The notes below the pieces were generated by a model. The model was not told the DNA's origin, made no database searches, and was given only the letters and a program-made list of their open reading frames with translations. The position numbers and the translations under genes are program-made. Below are positions 48,590-55,906 of a stretch of DNA of 64,000 nucleotides, in pieces (the first letter of the stretch is position 1; the number at the start of each line of letters is the position of its first letter). The DNA comes from Parafrigoribacterium_A soli (GTDB lineage: Bacteria > Actinomycetota > Actinomycetes > Actinomycetales > Microbacteriaceae): contig NZ_JBELNZ010000002.1 in assembly GCF_040227235.1 (NCBI RefSeq), positions 744,001 to 808,000 of the forward strand, written 5' to 3'.

Positions 48590-51500
48590 GTGACCACAAT
48601 CCACGAACTGCTCGACGAGTACGCGCGAATGGCGCGGGACACCCGCGAGAAGGGACTGCTCCTCGAGCGGCTCACCAGGGCCTATCTCACGGCCGACCCC
48701 GTGTGGACGGCACGCTTCGAAGAGGTGTGGCTGTGGCAGGACTGGCCGGGCCGCGACGGCAAGCCAGACACCGGCATCGACCTGGTGGCGCGAGAAATAT
48801 ACGGCGGCGGATTCTGCGCGATCCAGTGCAAGTTCTACGCACCGGCGCACACCATTCAGAAGGGCGACATCGATTCGTTCCTCGCGACGAGTGGCAAGCA
48901 TCCGTTCACCAGCCGCATGGTCGTGTCGACCTCCACCAACTGGTCGAAGCATGCCGAAGACGCACTGCTCGACCAGCGGGTGAAGAGTTGGCGCATCGGG
49001 ATCGATGATCTCGCGAACTCCGACATCGACTGGTCGCGCTACTCGCTTGCGAAGCCGGACGAGCTGCATCGGGCGTCCACAAAGAAGCTGCGTCAGCACC
49101 AGGTGGAAGCGCTGGCGGATGTCGAGGCCGGCTTCGAGGACGCGTCCCGCGGCAAGCTGATCATGGCTTGCGGCACCGGCAAGACCTTCACGAGCCTGCG
49201 CATCGCGGAGAAGGTGGCCGGCGCCGGCGGCTCCGTGCTGTTCCTGGTGCCCTCGATCGCCCTGCTCTCGCAAACGCTCAAGGAGTGGTCGGCCGAGCGC
49301 GCCATGCCCCTGCGCGCCTTCGCGATCTGTTCCGACACCAAGGTCGGCAAAAACAACGAAGACTACTCCGTCTCCGATCTTGCCTATCCCGCGACGACCA
49401 GCACAGGCCAGTTGCTGAAGGAGGTCGCCAAGGCAGAGGTGCCCGACGGCCTGACCGTGTATTTCTCCACCTACCAGTCGATCGACGTCGTGGCGCGAGC
49501 CCAGGCCAGCGGCCTGCCAGAGTTCGACCTGGTGGTGTGCGACGAGGCACACCGCACCGCCGGATTCACCCTGGCCGACAAGACAGAGTCGGCCTTTCTC
49601 CGCGTGCACGACGAGTCCGCGATCAAGGCCAAAAAGCGCCTCTACATGACGGCCACCCCGAAGATCTACGCCGAGGCGGTGCGCACGAAGGCGGTGGAGA
49701 AGGACGCCGTGCTCGTGAGCATGGACGACGAATCGGTATTTGGCCGCACCTTCCACCGCCTGGGGTTCGGCGCGGCCGTGGAACGCGATCTGCTCACCGA
49801 CTACCGGGTGCTCGTGCTCGCGGTGGACGAGGGAACCATCGGCGCGAACTGGCAGGAACAGTTCTCGATCGATGGCGAGCTCAACATCCCGGATGTCGCC
49901 CGCATTATGGGCATCTTCGACGGCCTCGCGAAGCGCGGCGTGCAGGGGCTCGGAGAAGCCAAGAGCGATCGCGCGCCAATGCGCCGCGCGGTCGCCTTCT
50001 CGCGCTCGATCAAAGACAGCCAGAAGGTGCAGTCGATGCTCAGCGGCTACGACGGGCAATACAGCCGCCCGGCCGGAGTGAGCTTCCACGGCGAAGAGCG
50101 GGAGAACGACGGACGCTTCCGTCTCGAGGCCAAGCACGTCGACGGAACGATGAACGTCCTCGTGCGCAACCAGATGCTCGACTGGCTGAAAGAAGAGACG
50201 GACCCCGAAGACAACGTCTGCCGCATCCTCACCAATGCCCGCTGCCTGAGCGAGGGCGTCGACGTTCCCGCGCTCGACGCGGTGATCTTCCTCAACTCCC
50301 GCGACAGCCAGGTCGACGTCGTGCAGTCCGTCGGGCGCGTGATGCGCAAGGTCGAGGGCAAGGACTACGGCTACATCATCCTGCCGATCGCGGTCTCTGC
50401 CGACAAGACGCCCGAGCAGGCTCTGAACGACAACACCAAATACAAGGTGGTGTGGGAAGTGTTGCGGGCGCTGCGGGCGCACGACGAGCGCTTCGAAGCG
50501 AAGATCGAGCAGATCGACCTCAACGGTCGCAGCGATGACACGATCCAGCTGATTGATGTGCGCCCCGGCTGGGAGGGCGAGGGGTCCGAGAACGGCGGCG
50601 AGAAGGATTCGACGTCGACGCCGATGGACTGGTCGGCGCTCGGAGCCGACTGGCGCGAGGCCATCTACGCGAAGATCGTCGACAAGGTCGGCGAGCGCGA
50701 CTACTGGGAGAACTGGGCGAAGAATGTCGCCGACATCGCCGAACGGCAGCAGCTGCGCATCCGCAATCTGGTCAGCGGATCGAACGCGAGCCTGCGCGCC
50801 GAGTTTGAGGACTTCGTCGGTGGGCTGCAAGACAACCTGAACCCCTCGATCACCGAGGCGGATGCGATCGAGACCCTCTCGCAGCACCTCATCACCCTGC
50901 CGGTGTTCGACGCCCTGTTCGAGGGCTACTCGTTCAGCGCACACAACCCGGTGAGCCAGGTGATGCAACGCATGGTCGACGCTCTGGAGGGCAGCAAGCT
51001 CGAGACCGAGACGGATGAGTTGGCTGGCTTCTACGCGAGCGTCGAGCGCAGCGTACGCGGTATCACGGATGCCGCGGGCAAGCAGACGACGATCAAGCGG
51101 TTGTACGAGAAGTTCTTCGCCGGTGCGTTCAGGAATACGAGTGAGCGGCTCGGCATCGTCTACACGCCGAACGAGGTCGTGGACTTCATCTTGAAGAGCA
51201 CGGATGATGTGCTGCGCACCGAGTTCGGCTCGTCGCTGTCTGGCGAGGGCGTGCACGTGCTCGACCCCTTCACCGGAACGGGAACCTTCATCGTGCGGCT
51301 GCTGCAGTCCGGGCTGATCAAGCCGGAGGATCTGGAGCGCAAGTACCTCACGGAGTTGCACGCCAACGAGATCGTGCTTCTCGCCTACTACGTGGCCGCG
51401 ATCAACATCGAGGAGACATATCACGGCCTGAGCGCGAGTGGGAGCTACGAGCCCTTCCCGGGAATCGTGCTCACCGACACCTTCCAGTCGTCGGAGGACG

Positions 51501-53506
51501 ACGACAAGTACGACGACCACGGAATTTTCGGCGACAACAACGAGCGCGTGAAGGCGCAGAACGCGCTGCCCATGGATGTGATTTTCGGCAACCCGCCATA
51601 CTCCGTTGGTCAGGACAGTGCAAACGACAATAACCAGAACCTCAAATACCCATTTCTTGATGCACGAATTGCGTCGACGTATCTGGCAGATCGAGGGCGC
51701 GGCGGCAACAACTCTCTCTACGACTCCTACATTCGAGCAATCCGCTGGGCAAGTGATCGCATCGGAGATCGAGGAGTCGTGGCTTTCGTTTCGAATGGCG
51801 GATTCATCGACGGCAACACCGCAGACGGATTGCGCAAGAGCCTGACCGTGGAGTTCAGCTCGCTGTACGTGTTGAACCTGCGAGGCAACACTCGCAACTC
51901 AGGGGAACAGGCGCGAAAAGAAGGCGGGCAGACTTTCGGCCCGGGCAGCCGCGCAACGATTGCCATCTCGATCCTGGTGAAGAATCCGGATGCCATTTCG
52001 CACGGTCTCTTGCACTATCGCGACATCGGCGATTATCTCAGCCGCGAAGAGAAGCTCGGGCTCATCGCCGAGTACGGCAGCATCACGGGAACTCCATGGA
52101 ATGAGATTGAGCCCAACGAAGCTGGTGATTGGATTAACCAACGCGACGGCGATTTCTTGACGTTCTCTCCCGTTGGTGCGAAACACGACAAGATCGAGGG
52201 CGGTGCGCCGTCGATCTTCACCTCATATTCCCGAGGATTAGAGACCGGTCGTGACGCGTGGGTTTACAACTCTTCGAGCGAACAGCTCTTGGCCAACGTG
52301 AGTCGAACAGTCGATGCCTACAACCTGCAGCTGACGCGGTACGAGCAAGCACTGTCGTCCTCTCCGAATGCAGATCGCCGCACTTTGGCGGCCGACTACT
52401 ACGACGGCGATGCATCGCGTATCAGTTGGACCCTCAGTCTGAAGAACCGGCTTGTCGCAAGGAAACCTTTAGCCCTCAACACATCGGCGGTCGTGAATAG
52501 CACCTATCGACCGTTCCAGAAGCAGGCCACTTACTTTGATCGATCACTGAATCACATAGTCGGTCAGCTCCCCAAGATGTTCCCCACTCCCGAGCAGAAG
52601 AACCTCGGCTTCTATCTGACGGCCGCAGGTTCGGGGCATGCCTTCTCACTTCTTACCGTCGACGATCTGCCAGACCTCGCACTTTGGGGTTCCGGCAGCG
52701 GCCAGTTCTTCCCGCGCTACACCTACGAACCACGCGGGGAGCAGCCGAGCCTGTTCGATGACGCGGAGCCATACACGCGCATCGACAACGTGACCGATGA
52801 GATCCTCGCGGAGTATCGCGGGCTCTACGGCGCCGAGGTGAGCAAGGACGACATCTTCTACTTTGTCTACGGACTGCTGCACTCCCCCGACTATCGAGAG
52901 ACGTACGCGGCCGATCTCAAGAAGATGCTGCCGCGCATTCCGAAACTGGCTGAGGCATCCGATTTCCATGCCTTCGCGAAAGCCGGGCGGGAGCTTGCAG
53001 AGCTGCATTTGGGATATGAGAGTGTGGAGCCGTGGCCGCTGGCGGAAGTTGTTGACGGGGAGGTTTCGATACGGCCGCGGGCGGCCTACTCAACCCACGA
53101 TGAGGACCCTGAGCTGTTGCGGGTCACCAAGATGCGGTTCGCGGGCAAGGCGGGCGCGTGGGACAAGTCCACCATCCGCTACAACGACCAGCTCACGCTG
53201 ACCGGCATTCCGGACGAGGCGCACGAGTACCTGCTCGGCTCACGTTCGGCGATCGAGTGGATTCTGGAGCGCTACCAGGTGAAGGTGGACAAGGCCAGCG
53301 GCATCCGGAATGACCCGAACGACTGGGCGACCGAACACGATGATCCCGCGTACATCCTGAACCTGCTCAAGCGCATCGTCACCGTGAGCGTCGAGACCGT
53401 GCGCATCGTGAAGTCCCTGCCGCCCCTGGACATCGTGGGCGCGGAGACTCGTGCGTCAGCCAGCGCCGCAGATGACGTTCCGGCCACGGGCGTGGACTTC
53501 GCGTAA
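48590..53506 (+). CDS. Single-polypeptide Type ISP-like restriction-modification enzyme
   Basis: A 1638-residue protein combining all activities of a translocating restriction enzyme, like LlaGI/LlaBIII. Order: an Mrr-like nuclease (GIDLVA near residue 62, IQCKFY near 77); a superfamily-2 helicase with Walker A ACGTGKT (194), DEAH box VVCDEAH (316), MTATP and an arginine motif; a coupler; an N6-adenine methyltransferase with motif I LDPFTGTGTF (890) and motif IV NPPY (1000); then a target-recognition region to about 1360 and a C-terminal domain. It cuts unmethylated foreign DNA and protects its own. The GTG at 48590 (VTTIHELLDEYARM) was preferred to a GTG at 48557. GC drops in about 51600-52660, the specificity region. 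Confidence 0.93.
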   Translation: MTTIHELLDEYARMARDTREKGLLLERLTRAYLTADPVWTARFEEVWLWQDWPGRDGKPDTGIDLVAREIYGGGFCAIQCKFYAPAHTIQKGDIDSFLATSGKHPFTSRMVVSTSTNWSKHAEDALLDQRVKSWRIGIDDLANSDIDWSRYSLAKPDELHRASTKKLRQHQVEALADVEAGFEDASRGKLIMACGTGKTFTSLRIAEKVAGAGGSVLFLVPSIALLSQTLKEWSAERAMPLRAFAICSDTKVGKNNEDYSVSDLAYPATTSTGQLLKEVAKAEVPDGLTVYFSTYQSIDVVARAQASGLPEFDLVVCDEAHRTAGFTLADKTESAFLRVHDESAIKAKKRLYMTATPKIYAEAVRTKAVEKDAVLVSMDDESVFGRTFHRLGFGAAVERDLLTDYRVLVLAVDEGTIGANWQEQFSIDGELNIPDVARIMGIFDGLAKRGVQGLGEAKSDRAPMRRAVAFSRSIKDSQKVQSMLSGYDGQYSRPAGVSFHGEERENDGRFRLEAKHVDGTMNVLVRNQMLDWLKEETDPEDNVCRILTNARCLSEGVDVPALDAVIFLNSRDSQVDVVQSVGRVMRKVEGKDYGYIILPIAVSADKTPEQALNDNTKYKVVWEVLRALRAHDERFEAKIEQIDLNGRSDDTIQLIDVRPGWEGEGSENGGEKDSTSTPMDWSALGADWREAIYAKIVDKVGERDYWENWAKNVADIAERQQLRIRNLVSGSNASLRAEFEDFVGGLQDNLNPSITEADAIETLSQHLITLPVFDALFEGYSFSAHNPVSQVMQRMVDALEGSKLETETDELAGFYASVERSVRGITDAAGKQTTIKRLYEKFFAGAFRNTSERLGIVYTPNEVVDFILKSTDDVLRTEFGSSLSGEGVHVLDPFTGTGTFIVRLLQSGLIKPEDLERKYLTELHANEIVLLAYYVAAINIEETYHGLSASGSYEPFPGIVLTDTFQSSEDDDKYDDHGIFGDNNERVKAQNALPMDVIFGNPPYSVGQDSANDNNQNLKYPFLDARIASTYLADRGRGGNNSLYDSYIRAIRWASDRIGDRGVVAFVSNGGFIDGNTADGLRKSLTVEFSSLYVLNLRGNTRNSGEQARKEGGQTFGPGSRATIAISILVKNPDAISHGLLHYRDIGDYLSREEKLGLIAEYGSITGTPWNEIEPNEAGDWINQRDGDFLTFSPVGAKHDKIEGGAPSIFTSYSRGLETGRDAWVYNSSSEQLLANVSRTVDAYNLQLTRYEQALSSSPNADRRTLAADYYDGDASRISWTLSLKNRLVARKPLALNTSAVVNSTYRPFQKQATYFDRSLNHIVGQLPKMFPTPEQKNLGFYLTAAGSGHAFSLLTVDDLPDLALWGSGSGQFFPRYTYEPRGEQPSLFDDAEPYTRIDNVTDEILAEYRGLYGAEVSKDDIFYFVYGLLHSPDYRETYAADLKKMLPRIPKLAEASDFHAFAKAGRELAELHLGYESVEPWPLAEVVDGEVSIRPRAAYSTHDEDPELLRVTKMRFAGKAGAWDKSTIRYNDQLTLTGIPDEAHEYLLGSRSAIEWILERYQVKVDKASGIRNDPNDWATEHDDPAYILNLLKRIVTVSVETVRIVKSLPPLDIVGAETRASASAADDVPATGVDFA

Positions 53507-53527
53507 CTCCGCACGCTGACCTACGGC

Positions 53528-53575
53528 GCTTCGACAAGCTCAGCGAACGAGGCACTTCGACAGGCTCAGTGACCG
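53528..53575. repeat. Intergenic repeat R4, two tandem units
   Basis: GCTTCGACAAGCTCAGCGAAC and a diverged copy, ACTTCGACAGGCTCAGTGACC, stand in direct orientation 21 bases after the restriction enzyme stop. They belong to the same family as R1-R3 and R5. Confidence 0.75.
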
Positions 53576-53601
53576 GTCAGCCGGTCGCCAGATGCGGCAC
53601 T

Positions 53602-53607
53602 TATGAT
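53602..53607 (+). promoter_or_regulatory. Probable -10 element of the 53633 gene
   Basis: TATGAT, one mismatch from consensus. It overlaps the alternative ATG at 53603 and leaves a leader of about 20 bases with GAGGG five bases before the GTG at 53633. Confidence 0.5.
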
Positions 53608-53632
53608 TGACATCCCGACCGAGAGGGACGTC

Positions 53633-54409
53633 GTGAACGAGCTCGAACCGCCGCAGGCTGCGCAGCATCCGATGGCCGTGCGCGGCTTCGACCGGCTGCT
53701 CACGACGCAGCGTCCGGTCGTCCTGGCACATGTGCGCAGCATCCGTCGACGTAACCCGGATGCGACCCCCGCCGAGGTCATCCGCATTCTGGAGCGTCGT
53801 TACCTCGCCGCCGTCACCGCAGGAGGCGCTGGCGTCGGTGCGACCGCCGTCATTCCCGGGATTGGTACCGGGGTCGGCCTCGCGCTCAGCGGGGTCGAGA
53901 CCGCGGGATTTCTCGAGGCAAGTGCCCTGTTCGCGCAGTCGGTCACCGAGATCCACGGCATCGCGATGACCGATCCCGACCGGGCGCGCACGATCGTCAT
54001 GACCATGATGCTGGGCAACTCCGGCGTCGATCTCGTAAAGAACCTCGCCGAGCAGGTAACGGGCGAGGGCGTGACACGCACGAAGTTCTGGGGCAACGTG
54101 ATCGGCCGCAACGTTCCGCAGGCGTTCATGGGGCAGATCGCCGACCGGGTGAAGAAGTCCTTCATCCAGCGTTTCGCCCGCAACACCGCGAGCGGGGCCG
54201 TGGGCCGGGTCATGCCGTTCGGCATCGGCGCCGTGATCGGCGGGACGGGCAATCATCTCCTCGGCCGCAAGGTTGTGAACAGCGCGCGGGAGGCGTTCGG
54301 GCCGGCACCGCTCGCGTTTCCGCTCAACCTCGAGGCGGGCGTGCGGGATGACGCCCGCGAGCGCAGGTTCAGCGTCGCGACGATTCGGGGCCGACTGACG
54401 CGTCGCTGA
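53633..54409 (+). CDS. Glycine-rich, possibly membrane-associated protein, unknown function
   Basis: A 258-residue protein. An N-terminal helical part (about residues 15-60) with ILERRYLAAVTAGG leads to a Gly/Ala-rich hydrophobic stretch GGAGVGATAVIPGIGTGVGLALSG (about 62-85), a second amphipathic region, and another Gly-rich patch MPFGIGAVIGGTGNHLLGRK (about 205-225). The pattern recalls EcsC-like proteins, but I cannot confirm it. The GTG at 53633 is chosen because a TATGAT promoter and GAGGG site precede it; an ATG at 53603 would add ten residues. It is bracketed by repeats R4 and R5. Confidence 0.72.
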   Translation: MNELEPPQAAQHPMAVRGFDRLLTTQRPVVLAHVRSIRRRNPDATPAEVIRILERRYLAAVTAGGAGVGATAVIPGIGTGVGLALSGVETAGFLEASALFAQSVTEIHGIAMTDPDRARTIVMTMMLGNSGVDLVKNLAEQVTGEGVTRTKFWGNVIGRNVPQAFMGQIADRVKKSFIQRFARNTASGAVGRVMPFGIGAVIGGTGNHLLGRKVVNSAREAFGPAPLAFPLNLEAGVRDDARERRFSVATIRGRLTRR

Positions 54410-54478
54410 GGTCTCGATACGCTCGTGCCTCGCTACTCGACCAGCGTGTTTCTCCGCTTCGACAAGCTCAGCGAACGT
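54410..54478. repeat. Intergenic repeat R5, composite element
   Basis: GGTCTCGATACGCTCG, CTCGCTACTCGACCAGCG and CGCTTCGACAAGCTCAGCGA follow one another directly after the stop of the 53633 gene and before the convergent 54483 gene. It is the longest member of the repeat family in the window and includes a second conserved module. Confidence 0.75.
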
Positions 54479-54482
54479 AAGA

Positions 54483-55760
54483 TCAGTCGTCTTCGTCGTC
54501 GTCGAAGGGGTCGGATTCGCGGCTTTCGTGGTCATTCGCGTGGATGAGCGCGTGCTTCTCCCACTCCGCGATGAGCGACTCGACCGCCGCGTGGAAGCGC
54601 TGCGTGGTGACGCCCGGTGTGGTGTCACCGAAGTGGCGCTCCACCCAGAATTCGAGGTTCTTGCGCGCCTCCTCGTCGTGCTGCACGCTGTCGATGCGTG
54701 CCAGCACGTCGGGTGCCTCCTCGCTGCGCAGCCACTCGGCCGCGCCCAGGTATCCGTTCTCATCGACATCCGCGGATGGAGACACGGGGCGTGTGATGAG
54801 GAGCGGCTTGCCCACGGCGAGGCGGTCGTAGACCATCGCGGAGACGTCGGTAATAGCGACATCCGCCGCCGCGAGCTGCCAGCCCAGAGTGGGGCCGTCG
54901 TCGAAGACGTGCTGCGCGCTCGAATCCTTCGAGTTCGCAGCCGCGATCGCGGAGACGATGGCCTCGTTCGCACGCTTGAACTCCGGATCGAGCACGCCTG
55001 TGCGAGGATGCGGGCGGTATATGAGCCGGTGATCGGGGCTCGCAAGCACCGCCGCCGCGAGTGCCTCCCCGTGCGACACGACGGACCCGTATGCGGCGGC
55101 GTCGCGATCACCCTCCCAGGTGGGCGCGTAGAGCACGACCGTGCGGGCATCCGGAGTGTAGGGCAGGGCACCGGCGAAGTGGTCGGCCTGCGGCCTGCCG
55201 ATCATGATCGTGCGACGATCGACGTCGAAGTCCCACAGCTTGCGGCTGAGGCGATCACGCGCGGCCTCCCCCGCGATGAGGCTGTAGTCGTAGGCCTTGA
55301 ACTGGTTCGTGGTCATATACATCTTGTCGCTCTCACCGTGGTTGATGAAAACGTGCCAGATGCGGCCGTAACGCATCATCTGGAAGTTCTTCGTGTTCTG
55401 GTTCACGTAGAAGACGATCTTCAGATCCTGCTCGGCGATGAAGCCCTCAAGGTCGGCGATCGAGCGCCGGTAGACGACGGGAACCGGCGACTCCTCCAGC
55501 AGCGTGAGCGCCGCGGTCGGAGAACGCGAAATGATCGCGACCGGGTGTTCACGCGCGAGTTCGGCGAGCGGGGCGTACCACTGGCGGATCTGGTACATGT
55601 TCACCGTGGAATCGGCGAAGTACACGGCGATCTGGATGCTGCCTCTAGCCGGTCGCGGAAGCTCCGGTGCGCGACGAGCGAGTTCGCTGCGCGCCGAGCG
55701 GGAGCGCATCAGCTTACGAAGAACTCGCCTGGCGGTACGGATGTCTCTACTTAGGCCCAC
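54483..55760 (-). CDS. Divergent CDP-glycerol glycerophosphotransferase-like protein
   Basis: A 425-residue Glyphos_transf-type enzyme. The positions of the TagF active-site motifs are changed: VFINHGESDKMYM replaces the WHG motif and VAITDVSAMVYDRLAVGKPLLITRP replaces TDYSS. VVLYAPTWEGDRD and LIYRPHPRTG are well preserved. These changes match a distinct actinobacterial subfamily rather than a dead enzyme, but activity is unproven. The C terminus is very acidic (SDPFDDDEDD). The GTG is supported by TTTAAT six bases upstream; the frame continues 47 codons further without support. It is divergent from the two-domain transferase at 55907. Confidence 0.85.
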   Translation of the reverse strand: MGLSRDIRTARRVLRKLMRSRSARSELARRAPELPRPARGSIQIAVYFADSTVNMYQIRQWYAPLAELAREHPVAIISRSPTAALTLLEESPVPVVYRRSIADLEGFIAEQDLKIVFYVNQNTKNFQMMRYGRIWHVFINHGESDKMYMTTNQFKAYDYSLIAGEAARDRLSRKLWDFDVDRRTIMIGRPQADHFAGALPYTPDARTVVLYAPTWEGDRDAAAYGSVVSHGEALAAAVLASPDHRLIYRPHPRTGVLDPEFKRANEAIVSAIAAANSKDSSAQHVFDDGPTLGWQLAAADVAITDVSAMVYDRLAVGKPLLITRPVSPSADVDENGYLGAAEWLRSEEAPDVLARIDSVQHDEEARKNLEFWVERHFGDTTPGVTTQRFHAAVESLIAEWEKHALIHANDHESRESDPFDDDEDD

Positions 55761-55766
55761 GCCAAG

Positions 55767-55772
55767 ATTAAA
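55767..55772 (-). promoter_or_regulatory. Probable -10 element of the 54483-55760 gene
   Basis: TTTAAT on the minus strand ends six bases before the GTG at 55760, predicting a leaderless message. Confidence 0.55.
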
Positions 55773-55906
55773 CCAGCCATTGCTCCGCGCCGGTTTCACT
55801 CGCGGCGCCGCGGCCGGGTGCAGGCGGCTCCCGGGGTGCCCGCTGCTAGGCTCGAACGCGTCGGCCACCCCGCGTGGCCATCGAACTCGGAGGGTGCACA
55901 CCGCTC

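Noticed and set aside
48530..51520. 996-codon minus-strand open frame
   Set aside because: Antisense to the restriction enzyme, whose motifs are unambiguous; the frame is low-complexity.
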